Positions 35,709-43,861 of a stretch of DNA of 64,000 bases are shown piece by piece; positions within the stretch are counted from its first letter, which is position 1; each line of letters begins with the position of its first letter. The notes beneath the pieces were generated by a model. The model searched no databases. It saw nothing but the letters and a program-made list of their open reading frames with translations, and had not been told where the DNA came from. The position numbers and the translations under genes are program-made. Source of the DNA: Luteimonas vadosa (lineage in GTDB: Bacteria > Pseudomonadota > Gammaproteobacteria > Xanthomonadales > Xanthomonadaceae); assembly GCF_039543545.1 (NCBI RefSeq), contig NZ_BAABJY010000002.1:620001-684000 (forward strand), read 5' to 3'.

Positions 35709-36584
35709 ATGGACTGGCTAGCGAACCTCGACGGCGAGTGGAAGGCGATCGCGGTTTCCTACGGCCTGAAATTCCTCGGCGGGTTGCTGATCTTCCTGAT
35801 CGGCCTGCGGATCGCGAAATGGATCGCCGGGCTGGCGGAGAAGTCCCTGGCGCGTGCCGAAGTCGAGCCGACCGCCGTCATGTTCCTGCGCAAGGTCGCG
35901 TACGTCATCCTGCTGGTCGTCCTGGTGCTCGCCGTGCTCCAAGTCTTCGGCGTGCCGATGACGTCCATGATCGCGGTACTCGGGGCCGCGGGCCTGGCCA
36001 TCGGCCTGGCTTTGAAGGATTCCCTGTCCAACATCGCTTCCGGCGTGATGCTCGTCAGCCTGAAGCCGTTCAAGGTCGGCGACGTCGTCAACATCGCCGG
36101 CGAGACCGGGAAGGTCGAGTCGGTGAGCATCTTCCAGACCAAGATCCGGCACCCCGACAACAAGCTGATCATCCTTCCCAACAGCCTGATCACGACCGAT
36201 TCGATCATCAACCTCACCCCGGACACGATGCGCCGGATCGAGCTGGTGATCGGCATCGGCTACGAAGACGACATCGACCTGGCGCGAGAAACCCTGATGG
36301 AAGTCGTCTCCGCGGATCCGCGGGTGCTCGCCGACCCTCCCGCCGACGTGCTCGTGTACGCACTCGGGGACAGCAGCGTCAACCTGGGCCTGCGTTGCCA
36401 CGTCGCGAATGCGGACTACTTCAATGCCAAGTGCGACCTGACCGAGAACAGCAAGAAGGCCCTGGACCGCAAGGGCGTCAGCATCCCCTACCCGCAGCGC
36501 GACGTGCACCTGCACCACCATGCCGCTGCCACGGACGCCGACCCGCCGGGTGCGGCTCGCAGCCTGCCGTCGCCTGAATCCTAG
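35709..36584 (+). CDS. mscS: Small-conductance mechanosensitive channel, MscS family
   Basis: Inner-membrane tension-gated channel protecting against hypo-osmotic shock. The 291-aa product has three helices; the pore helix TM3 is VLGAAGLAIGLALKDSLSNIASGVML (about residues 95-120), with the Gly/Ala packing and the kink typical of MscS. The beta domain (KVGDVVNIAGETGKVESVSIF, PNSLITTDSIINLT) and alpha/beta vestibule follow. ATG 35709 is preferred over earlier ATGs because GGGAGGG lies six bases upstream. The His/Asp-rich tail HLHHHAAATDADPPG is unusual but not diagnostic. Confidence 0.93.
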   Translation: MDWLANLDGEWKAIAVSYGLKFLGGLLIFLIGLRIAKWIAGLAEKSLARAEVEPTAVMFLRKVAYVILLVVLVLAVLQVFGVPMTSMIAVLGAAGLAIGLALKDSLSNIASGVMLVSLKPFKVGDVVNIAGETGKVESVSIFQTKIRHPDNKLIILPNSLITTDSIINLTPDTMRRIELVIGIGYEDDIDLARETLMEVVSADPRVLADPPADVLVYALGDSSVNLGLRCHVANADYFNAKCDLTENSKKALDRKGVSIPYPQRDVHLHHHAAATDADPPGAARSLPSPES

Positions 36585-36611
36585 GCGGGGATACGCCTGT
36601 CCGCGCTGGCG

Positions 36612-37190
36612 TCAGCCAGCGTCCGGCTTGACGGCGAACATCCCCATGGCCTCGCGGTAGTGGCGCAATTCGTCGATCGAGTCGCGCACGTCGCTGAGCG
36701 CCGTGTGCGCCGATTCCTTGCAAACGCCGGCAAGCACCTCCGGTGCCCACCGCCGCGCCAACTCCTTGAGCGTGCTCACGTCGAGGTTCCGGTAGTGGAA
36801 GTACTGCTCCAGCGCCGGCATCCGGCGATGCAGGAACCGCCGGTCCTGGCAGATCGAATTGCCGCACATCGGCGACTGCTTCTCGCCGACCCATTCGCGC
36901 AGGAAGGCCAGCGTGCGCGCCTCGGCCTCCGCCATCGGCACGCCCTCCTCCAGCACCCGCCGCCACAGCCCGGAATTCCGGTGCTGGTTGCGGTTCCAGT
37001 CGTCCATGGCCTCGAGCACCGGGACCGGATGCGCGATCGCGAGCTCCGGACCCTCGGCGAGCACGTTCAACTCCGAATCGGTCACCACCGTGGCGATCTC
37101 AATGATGGAGTCCTGGTCGGTATCGAGCCCGGTCATCTCCAGGTCGATCCAGATCAGTCGTCCTGCCTCGTGCTCGGTTCGCCTGGCCAT
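36612..37190 (-). CDS. orn: Oligoribonuclease
   Basis: DEDDh 3'-5' exonuclease that degrades di-nucleotides, including pGpG from c-di-GMP turnover. The 192-aa product has WIDLEMTGLDTDQDSIIEIA (DE motif), the NSICQDRRFLHRRMP middle motif and HTALSDVRDSIDELRHY (catalytic His and Asp). ATG 37190 gives the usual length. A TATGAT hexamer at 37219-37224 (minus) is a possible -10. A 7-bp hairpin spans the stop codon. Confidence 0.97.
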   Translation of the reverse strand: MARRTEHEAGRLIWIDLEMTGLDTDQDSIIEIATVVTDSELNVLAEGPELAIAHPVPVLEAMDDWNRNQHRNSGLWRRVLEEGVPMAEAEARTLAFLREWVGEKQSPMCGNSICQDRRFLHRRMPALEQYFHYRNLDVSTLKELARRWAPEVLAGVCKESAHTALSDVRDSIDELRHYREAMGMFAVKPDAG

Positions 37191-37257
37191 GCGCTCGCTG
37201 TCGTGTCGAAGACGGCGCATCATAGCGCAGCACCCGACACGAACCGCGGACGATCGC

Positions 37258-37737
37258 ATGCCACTCAATGCCACCCTGAGCCATTACGCCATCCTGACCG
37301 CCATGCTGGCGCCGGCGTTCTTCCTGACCGCCACCGCTTCGCTGCTCATGTCGGCGAACTCGCGCCTGGCGCGCGTCATCGACCGGGCCCGCGTGTTGCT
37401 CAAGGCGCTCGCCGAGACCGAGGACCCCGGGGAAATCGCGCTGATCGAGGGGCGGGTCGCCCTGCAGCGCCGACGCAGCATGATCATCCTGCGCGGCGGG
37501 CAGCTGCTCTACGTGGCCATCAGTTTCTTCGTCGCCACCAGCCTCATGGTCGCTGCCGACGCCCTGCTCGGCTACCGGTTCGCCGGCCTGCCCATCGTGC
37601 TCGCGGTGCTGGGCGTGCTGGCGATGTTCGCCGCGAGCATCCTGCTGGCGCGTGAGTCCTCGCTGGCGGTGCGCGCGGTGAACGACGAGATGGACGAGGC
37701 CCACCGGCGCGCGAGGCACACGCCCGGGCGGACGTGA
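37258..37737 (+). CDS. DUF2721 membrane protein
   Basis: A 159-aa inner-membrane protein with the DUF2721 pattern. Helix 1 is YAILTAMLAPAFFLTATASLL and is followed by NSRLARVIDRAR. A charged amphipathic segment (IEGRVALQRRRSMI) leads to two further helices (LYVAISFFVATSLMVAADAL; VLAVLGVLAMFAASILLA). Function is unknown. It starts 67 bp upstream of, and divergent from, orn, and ends just before the convergent tadA. Confidence 0.85.
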   Translation: MPLNATLSHYAILTAMLAPAFFLTATASLLMSANSRLARVIDRARVLLKALAETEDPGEIALIEGRVALQRRRSMIILRGGQLLYVAISFFVATSLMVAADALLGYRFAGLPIVLAVLGVLAMFAASILLARESSLAVRAVNDEMDEAHRRARHTPGRT

Positions 37738-37746
37738 GCCAGTCGG

Positions 37747-38247
37747 CTAGGGTGCGGTCCTGCCGCGCTTGCGCCTGAAGTACTGCCGCAGACGGGTCCC
37801 TGCCTCCTCGGCCAGGACACCGGCAGCCACCTGGACACGATGGTTGTGGCGTGGATCGGCCAACAGGTCGAAGACGCTGCCGGCAGCCCCGGTCTTCGGA
37901 TCGCTGGCTCCGTAGACCAAGCGCCCGATCCGGGCATGCACCATCGCCATGGCGCACATGGCGCAGGGCTCCAGCGTGACGTAAAGCGTGCAATCAAGGA
38001 GGCGATGGTTTCCCAACGCCCTGCCCGCCGCGCGCATCGCCACGATCTCGGCGTGCGCACTGGGGTCCCGCTCGGCGATGTTGCGGTTCCACCCTTCGCC
38101 GACGACCAACCCGGCCGCATCCACGACGACCGCCCCGACCGGCACCTCGTCGTCCTCCCGCTCGGCGCGTTCGGCCAAGGCCAGGGCGTGGCGCATCCAA
38201 CGCAAATCCTCTGCGGTTCCAGTCGACTCGGGATAGTTCACTTCCAT
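37747..38247 (-). CDS. tadA: tRNA-specific adenosine deaminase TadA
   Basis: Deaminates A34 to inosine in tRNA-Arg(ACG), an essential step in decoding. The 166-aa product has HAEIVAMRAAG (zinc His and catalytic Glu) and PCAMCAMAMVHARIGRLVYGA (PCxxC zinc ligands). The start at 38247 (MEVNYPEST) gives typical length; a GTG at 38349, 18 bases after guaA, would add 34 low-complexity residues. It follows guaA on the same strand. Confidence 0.94.
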   Translation of the reverse strand: MEVNYPESTGTAEDLRWMRHALALAERAEREDDEVPVGAVVVDAAGLVVGEGWNRNIAERDPSAHAEIVAMRAAGRALGNHRLLDCTLYVTLEPCAMCAMAMVHARIGRLVYGASDPKTGAAGSVFDLLADPRHNHRVQVAAGVLAEEAGTRLRQYFRRKRGRTAP

Positions 38248-38367
38248 GGCCGTCGCGCGCCTGGCCCAGCCGGCATCGGTACCGGATCTGCGCGACCGGG
38301 CCGGGGAACCCTTGCCTCGATGCCCGTCATGCCGAGTCGCGTCCGCCACGAAAGGGGATCACGCGGG

Positions 38368-39948
38368 TCACTCCCACTCGATCGTCGCCGGCGGCTTGCC
38401 GCTGATGTCATACACGACACGAGAAATGCCTCGCAACTCATTGATTATTCGGTTGGAGACTCGTCCGAGGAAATCGTACGGCAGGTGTGCCCAGTGGGCC
38501 GTCATGAAGTCGATGGTTTCGACTGCACGCAGCGCGATCACCCATTCGTAGGCGCGGGCGTCGCCGACCACGCCCACGGACTTGACCGGCAGGAACACGG
38601 CGAAGGCCTGGCTGGTCTTTTCGTAGAGTCCGGCGCTGCGCAACTCCTCGATGAAGATCGCATCGGCCCGGGCAAGCAGCTCCGCGTACTCCGGCTTGAC
38701 CTCACCCAGGATGCGCACGCCCAGTCCAGGGCCGGGGAACGGATGCCGGTAGACCATCTCGCGCGGCAGGCCCAGCTCCACGCCCAGGCGCCGCACCTCG
38801 TCCTTGAACAACTCGCGCAAGGGCTCGACCAGCCCAAGCTTCATCGTCTCCGGCAGCCCGCCGACGTTGTGGTGGCTCTTGATGACATGGGCCTTGCCGG
38901 TCTTGCTCCCGGCGGACTCGACCACGTCCGGGTAGATCGTGCCCTGCGCCAGCCACTTGGCGTTGGTCAACCGGCCGGATTCCTCGTCGAAGATCTCGAT
39001 GAACAGGTTGCCGATGATCTTGCGCTTGGCCTCGGGGTCTCCGACGCCTTCGAGCGCCTTGAAGAAACGGTCGCGAGCGTCGACGCGAATGACCTTGATG
39101 CCCAGGCCATGCGAATCGGACGCGTCGGCGAAGGTCGCCATCACCTGGTCGCCCTCCTGCCAGCGCAGCAGTCCGGTGTCGACGAACACGCAGGTGAGCT
39201 GGTCGCCGATGGCCTTGTGCAGCAACGCGGCGACCACGGAGGAATCCACGCCGCCGGACAGCCCAAGCAGCACTTCATCGTCGCCGACCTGCTCGCGCAC
39301 GCGCGCGACCTGGTCGTCGATGATGTTGGCGGCGGTCCACAGGGTTTCGCAGCCGCAGATGTCGACCACGAAGCGCTGCAGGATCGCCAGCCCCGACCTG
39401 GTGTGCGTGACCTCCGGGTGGAACTGCACGCCGTACCAGCGCTTGTCGTCGTTCGCAAAGGCTGCGACCGGCACGCGGGCGGTGGTGGCGGTGACGACGA
39501 AGTCCGTCGGCGCACGCGAGACGTGGTCGCCATGGCTCATCCAGACGTCGAGCCGGGGCGGGCCGTCGTCGTGGTCCGTCATGCCGTGCAGGAGGCTGTC
39601 CTCGGCGACCACGGCGACTTCGGCATGGCCGTACTCCCGCGCGTCGGCCGATTCCGTCTCCCCACCGAGCTGCTTGGCCATGGTCTGCATGCCGTAGCAG
39701 ATCCCGAGGATCGGCAGGCCGCTGTCGAACGCCTCCTGCGGCGCGCTTGGCGCGCCATGCAGCGTGGTCGACTCAGGGCCGCCCGACAGGATGATGCCTT
39801 TCGCCCCGAACTTCACGATCTCGGCCGGATCGTGGTCCCAGGCCCAGATCTCGCAATAGACCCCGATCTCGCGGATGCGGCGAGCGATCAGCTGCGTGTA
39901 CTGCGCGCCGAAGTCGAGGATCAGGATCTTGTCGCTATGGAGGTCCAT
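38368..39948 (-). CDS. guaA: GMP synthase (glutamine-hydrolysing)
   Basis: Converts XMP to GMP with glutamine as nitrogen donor. The 526 aa comprise the glutamine amidotransferase domain (nucleophile Cys in GICYGMQTMA, His/Glu in QFHPEVTHT), the ATP pyrophosphatase domain (P-loop GLSGGVDSSVVAALLH) and the C-terminal dimerisation domain ending KPPATIEWE. It lies 146 bp downstream of guaB on the same strand, the classical guaBA order. Confidence 0.98.
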   Translation of the reverse strand: MDLHSDKILILDFGAQYTQLIARRIREIGVYCEIWAWDHDPAEIVKFGAKGIILSGGPESTTLHGAPSAPQEAFDSGLPILGICYGMQTMAKQLGGETESADAREYGHAEVAVVAEDSLLHGMTDHDDGPPRLDVWMSHGDHVSRAPTDFVVTATTARVPVAAFANDDKRWYGVQFHPEVTHTRSGLAILQRFVVDICGCETLWTAANIIDDQVARVREQVGDDEVLLGLSGGVDSSVVAALLHKAIGDQLTCVFVDTGLLRWQEGDQVMATFADASDSHGLGIKVIRVDARDRFFKALEGVGDPEAKRKIIGNLFIEIFDEESGRLTNAKWLAQGTIYPDVVESAGSKTGKAHVIKSHHNVGGLPETMKLGLVEPLRELFKDEVRRLGVELGLPREMVYRHPFPGPGLGVRILGEVKPEYAELLARADAIFIEELRSAGLYEKTSQAFAVFLPVKSVGVVGDARAYEWVIALRAVETIDFMTAHWAHLPYDFLGRVSNRIINELRGISRVVYDISGKPPATIEWE

Positions 39949-40094
39949 GGAAGGCCGTTGTCGGTGAGGCGGAAATTGCTTTCTTGGAGGCCGAGGACGA
40001 TGCCGTGCAGGGAACCCGTGGCTTCATGCGGATCGGCACCATCGGCAATCCCGGCCTCGGCGCGCGAGCTGCATCGAACCCCATTGCGCCAGCG

Positions 40095-41552
40095 TCAGCT
40101 GGCCCGGTAGTTGGGCGGCTCCTTGGTGATCTGCACGTCGTGCACGTGGCTCTCGTGCTGGCCGGCGCCGGTGATGCGGACGAAGGACGGCCGTTTGCGC
40201 ATGTCCTCGACCGTCGCGCAGCCGACGTAACCCATGGTCGCGCGCAAGCCGCCGGCCAGCTGATGGACCACGCCGCTGAGCGGGCCACGGTACGGAACAC
40301 GCCCTTCGATGCCTTCGGGCACCAGCTTGTCGGTCTCCGAGGCGTCCTGGAAATAACGGTCCTTGCTGCCCTTCTCCATCGCGCCCAGGCTGCCCATGCC
40401 GCGGTAGCTCTTGTAGCTGCGGCCCTGGAACAGTTCCGTCTCGCCCGGCGACTCCTCGGTGCCGGCGAACAAGCCGCCGATCATGACCGTCGAGGCTCCG
40501 GCCGCCAGCGCCTTGCCGATGTCGCCGGAATAGCGCACGCCACCATCGGCGATCAGCGGGATCCGGTCTTCCAATGCTTCCGCGACCATGTCGATCGCGG
40601 TGACCTGCGGCACGCCCACGCCGGCGACCACGCGCGTGGTGCAGATCGAACCCGGCCCGACGCCCACCTTGACCGCGTCCGCACCGGCGTCTTCCAGTGC
40701 CAGCGCGGCGTCACCGGTGACGATGTTGCCGCCGACCACCTGCAGTTCCGGGAACCGCTGCTTGGCCCAGCGCACGCGGTCGAGCACGCCCTGCGCGTGC
40801 CCGTGGGCGGTGTCGACGATGATCACGTCGACGCCGGCCTCGACCAGCGCCTCGATGCGCTGCTCGGTATCGCCACCCACGCCAACCGCCGCGCCGACCA
40901 GCAGGCGTTCGGCAGAGTCCTTGGCCGAGTTGGGGTTGTCGCTGGCCTTCTGGATGTCCTTGACCGTGATCAGGCCGCGCAACGCGAATTCGTCGTTGAC
41001 CACCAGCACCTTCTCGATGCGGTGCTTGTGCAGCAGTTGCAGGACCTCGTCGTGCGAGGCGCCCTCGCGCACCGTCACCAGCCGGTCCTTCTTGGTCATG
41101 ATGTGGCGGACCGGATCGTCGAGCTTCTTCTCGAAACGCATGTCACGGCCGGTGACGATGCCGACGAGCTGGCCGCCGTCGACGACGGGGACGCCGGAGA
41201 TGTTGCGTGCGCGGGTCAGCTTGAGCACTTCGCCGATGGTCGTTTCCGGGCCCACGGTGAAGGGCGACTTGATCACGCCGGCCTCGAAGGTCTTGACCTT
41301 GGCGACCTCTTCGGCCTGGCGCTCGGGCGACAGGTTCTTGTGCAGGATGCCGATGCCGCCCAGCTGGGCCATGGCCACTGCCAGGCGGGCCTCGGTGACG
41401 GTATCCATGGCCGCGGACACGATCGGCAGGTTCAGGCGTAACCCACGGGTCAGCCGGGTGGCGAGCGAGACGTCCTTGGGCAGCACGCGCGAGTGCGCGG
41501 GGACGAGGGAAACATCGTCGTAGGTGAGCGCTTCAGCCTGGATGCGCAGCAT
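40095..41552 (-). CDS. guaB: IMP dehydrogenase
   Basis: NAD-dependent oxidation of IMP to XMP, the committed step to GMP. The 485-aa product has a (beta/alpha)8 barrel (TYDDVSLVPAHSRVLP; catalytic loop GPGSICTTRVVAGVGVPQ; flap RGMGSLGAM) interrupted by two CBS domains (about residues 90-205; HIMTKKDRLVTVREGASHDE). ATG 41552 is the family start. A perfect TATAAT lies 28 bases upstream, preceded by a 27-bp inverted repeat. A hairpin (GCCAGC/GCTGGC) spans the stop codon. Confidence 0.98.
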   Translation of the reverse strand: MLRIQAEALTYDDVSLVPAHSRVLPKDVSLATRLTRGLRLNLPIVSAAMDTVTEARLAVAMAQLGGIGILHKNLSPERQAEEVAKVKTFEAGVIKSPFTVGPETTIGEVLKLTRARNISGVPVVDGGQLVGIVTGRDMRFEKKLDDPVRHIMTKKDRLVTVREGASHDEVLQLLHKHRIEKVLVVNDEFALRGLITVKDIQKASDNPNSAKDSAERLLVGAAVGVGGDTEQRIEALVEAGVDVIIVDTAHGHAQGVLDRVRWAKQRFPELQVVGGNIVTGDAALALEDAGADAVKVGVGPGSICTTRVVAGVGVPQVTAIDMVAEALEDRIPLIADGGVRYSGDIGKALAAGASTVMIGGLFAGTEESPGETELFQGRSYKSYRGMGSLGAMEKGSKDRYFQDASETDKLVPEGIEGRVPYRGPLSGVVHQLAGGLRATMGYVGCATVEDMRKRPSFVRITGAGQHESHVHDVQITKEPPNYRAS

Positions 41553-41580
41553 GGGCGGGCCGGTTGGGATGAAGCGCGCC

Positions 41581-41613
41581 ATTATACCGCCATGCCTTGC
41601 CCGGGCATGGCGG
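41581..41613 (-). promoter_or_regulatory. guaB promoter with adjoining inverted repeat
   Basis: TATAAT on the minus strand (41581-41586) would start transcription about 20 bases before guaB. Directly upstream, 41587-41613 is a perfect inverted repeat with 10-bp arms CCGCCATGCC / GGCATGGCGG and seven-base spacer. It covers the -35 position, where no TTGACA is found. A repressor or activator site is plausible. Confidence 0.55.
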
Positions 41614-41739
41614 CCCCGGCTATCTCCGGACGTGCGAGTGGCTGCTGTGGCACCGGACCTGCCCGCGGGCCGGACGGGTCTGCCGGGTGCGATGCGTGAG
41701 GCCCGCAGGCTTCGGCTCCCCCGCCGCCCCGCAACTTCC

Positions 41740-42612
41740 TCAGCCGCGGCTCTCGGCGGCCTCGAAGGTGTTCTGCATCAGGGTTGCCACGGTCATCGGC
41801 CCCACGCCGCCCGGGACCGGCGTGATCCAGCTGGCGCGCCGCATTGCCGCCTCGAACCCGACGTCCCCGACCAGTCGCCCGTCATCCAGGCGATTGATAC
41901 CCACGTCGATGACCACGGCGCCCGGCTTGACCCACTCGCCGGGTACGACGCCCGGACGTCCGACGGCCACCACGAGGATGTCCGCCTCCCCGACATGCCG
42001 TTTCAGTACCGCGGGTGGCGTGAACTTGTGGCAGCTGGTCACCGTGCACCCGGCAATGAGGAGCTCAAGCGCCATTGGCCGCCCGACATGGTTCGACACC
42101 CCGACGATCGTGGCGCTCTGCCCGCGCACCGGGCGATCCGTCCACGCCAGGAGGGTGGTGATGCCGCGCGGGGTGCAGGGGCGCAGTCCGAACTGCCTGA
42201 GCGCGAGATGGCCGACGTTCTCGGGGTGGAAGCCATCGACGTCCTTGTCCGGATCGATGCGATGGATCAGCCGGGTCGCATCGGGGATCCCCGGCAAGGG
42301 CAATTGCACCAGGATTCCGTGCACGGCGGGATCGGCGTTGAGCCTGTCGATCAGCGCCAGCAATTCGGTTTCTGTCGTGCCTTCGGGCAGGTCGAAGTCC
42401 AGGGCCCGTATGCCGACTTTCTCCGCCGCGCGGCGCTTGTTGCGCACGTAGGACTGCGACGCGGGGTCGCCGCCGACCAGCACCACCGCCAGCCCGGGTC
42501 GCGAGCCGCCCCCGGCGACCCGAGCATCGACGCGGGCTTTCAGCGTGTCGAGCAGGCTGTCGGCGATCCGGCGGCCGTCGAGGATGCGGGCCTGGTGGGG
42601 CGTTTCGGTCAT
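41740..42612 (-). CDS. folD: Methylenetetrahydrofolate dehydrogenase/cyclohydrolase FolD
   Basis: Bifunctional enzyme interconverting 5,10-methylene-, methenyl- and 10-formyl-THF. The 290-aa product has SQSYVRNKRRAAEKVGI (catalytic Tyr and Lys), GILVQLPLP, PCTPRGI and the NADP-binding GVSNHVGRPMALELL; GRPGVVPG and the final TPVPGGVGPMTVATLMQNT are diagnostic. ATG 42612 is chosen for length; the longer frame overlaps the divergent DUF1244 gene. A GATAAT hexamer at 42644-42649 (minus) may be its -10. Confidence 0.97.
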   Translation of the reverse strand: MTETPHQARILDGRRIADSLLDTLKARVDARVAGGGSRPGLAVVLVGGDPASQSYVRNKRRAAEKVGIRALDFDLPEGTTETELLALIDRLNADPAVHGILVQLPLPGIPDATRLIHRIDPDKDVDGFHPENVGHLALRQFGLRPCTPRGITTLLAWTDRPVRGQSATIVGVSNHVGRPMALELLIAGCTVTSCHKFTPPAVLKRHVGEADILVVAVGRPGVVPGEWVKPGAVVIDVGINRLDDGRLVGDVGFEAAMRRASWITPVPGGVGPMTVATLMQNTFEAAESRG

Positions 42613-42675
42613 GCGTGCTGGCGCTGCGTGCGGCGAGGGGGGCATTATCGCCCATCCCCGACAGCGACCTACGCC

Positions 42676-42987
42676 ATGGATGCCCAGACCACCACCGAAC
42701 TGGAGGCCGCGACCTTCCGTCGCCTGCGCGAACATCTGATGCAGGCACGCCCCGACGTGCAGAACATCGACCTGATGATCATCGCGGGCTTCTGCCGAAA
42801 CTGCCTGGCGGACTGGTACCGCGAGGCTGCGGAATGCCGGGGAATCCGAATGGACAAGGACCAGGCCCGCGAAGCGGTCTACGGTGAACCGTTCGCGCAG
42901 TGGAAAGCGCGACACCAGGCGCCGGCCACGCCGGAACAGGTCGCGGCGTTCGAGGCGGCGCAGCATCGCCATCGACAGGATCGATGA
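42676..42987 (+). CDS. DUF1244 family protein
   Basis: A 103-aa cytoplasmic protein with the DUF1244 hallmark MIIAGFCRNCLADWYREAAE (two cysteines in FCRNC), preceded by the helix FRRLREHLMQARPDVQNID and followed by MDKDQAREAVYGEPFAQWKA. The family is widespread in proteobacteria and has a small helical structure without an assigned function. Its stop overlaps the start of the hydrolase gene (ATGATG), so the two are coupled. Confidence 0.92.
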   Translation: MDAQTTTELEAATFRRLREHLMQARPDVQNIDLMIIAGFCRNCLADWYREAAECRGIRMDKDQAREAVYGEPFAQWKARHQAPATPEQVAAFEAAQHRHRQDR

Positions 42988-43772
42988 TGCCGAAACTGCT
43001 GTGGCTGCCGTTGGCGTTTCTGGTGGCCTATGCCGCGGTCTGCGCCCTGCTCTTCTTCCGACAGCAGCAACTCATCTATTTCCCGGCCTCGACCCGCGTC
43101 CCTCCCGGGCAGACCGACTTCGCCCTGCCCCGGGGCGACGTGGTGCTGCGCGGCTGGGTGGTGCGCCCGGGGCAAGCGCGGGCGATCGTCTATTTCGGCG
43201 GCAACGGCGAGAGCGTGCAGCACAACCGAGCGCTGTTCGAACGATGGCTACCGGGGCACACCGTGTACCTGGTCGCCTACCGTGGCTACGGCGCCAGCGA
43301 CGGCATGCCCTCGCATCAGGCATTGCGAGGCGATGCGCTGCCGCTGTTCGACCACGTGCAAGCCAGGCATCAAAGACATCCTGTTTCATTGGTAGGCCGC
43401 AGCCTGGGCGGCGCTATCGCCAGCCACGTGGCCTCGCAACGGCGCATCGGAGGACTCGTGCTGGTGACGCCGTTCGACAGCCTGGCCGCGGTAGCCCAAA
43501 GCCACTACCCGTGGCTGCCGGTACGATGGTTGCTGCGCGAACGCCACGAGCCGATCCGCGACCTGGCCGTTTACCACGGTCCGCTTCTGATCGTGCGCGC
43601 CGGTAAAGACGAAATCGTCCCCCCCGCGCATACCGACCGGCTGATCGAGGCATTGCCGCAGCAGCCGCAGGTGATCGCCATACCGGAGGCCACCCACAAT
43701 GCGCTGGACGAGGTCGCGTTTGGTGCCGCTCTCGCCGACTTCTTCACGAGCGGTGCCCAGCGAGCACCGTGA
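42984..43772 (+). CDS. Membrane-anchored alpha/beta hydrolase
   Basis: A 262-aa protein with an N-terminal signal anchor (LLWLPLAFLVAYAAVCALLFF), then LIYFPASTR, characteristic of the YfhR/ABHD13-like group. The nucleophile elbow is LVGRSLGGA (Ser), the oxyanion region YFGGNGES, and the catalytic Asp and His are likely in VRAGKDEIVPPAHT and PEATHNAL. Substrate unknown; probably a serine esterase or lipase facing the periplasm. It overlaps the DUF1244 stop by four bases. Confidence 0.88.
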   Translation: MMPKLLWLPLAFLVAYAAVCALLFFRQQQLIYFPASTRVPPGQTDFALPRGDVVLRGWVVRPGQARAIVYFGGNGESVQHNRALFERWLPGHTVYLVAYRGYGASDGMPSHQALRGDALPLFDHVQARHQRHPVSLVGRSLGGAIASHVASQRRIGGLVLVTPFDSLAAVAQSHYPWLPVRWLLRERHEPIRDLAVYHGPLLIVRAGKDEIVPPAHTDRLIEALPQQPQVIAIPEATHNALDEVAFGAALADFFTSGAQRAP

Positions 43773-43861
43773 GTGCAGCGGCGGCTCCAAGCGCCCGATC
43801 CGTGACGCTCGCCAGGACGTCTCCCGGGTCAAGGGCCGCGCGGCGTTGACTGGAGCCGTGG

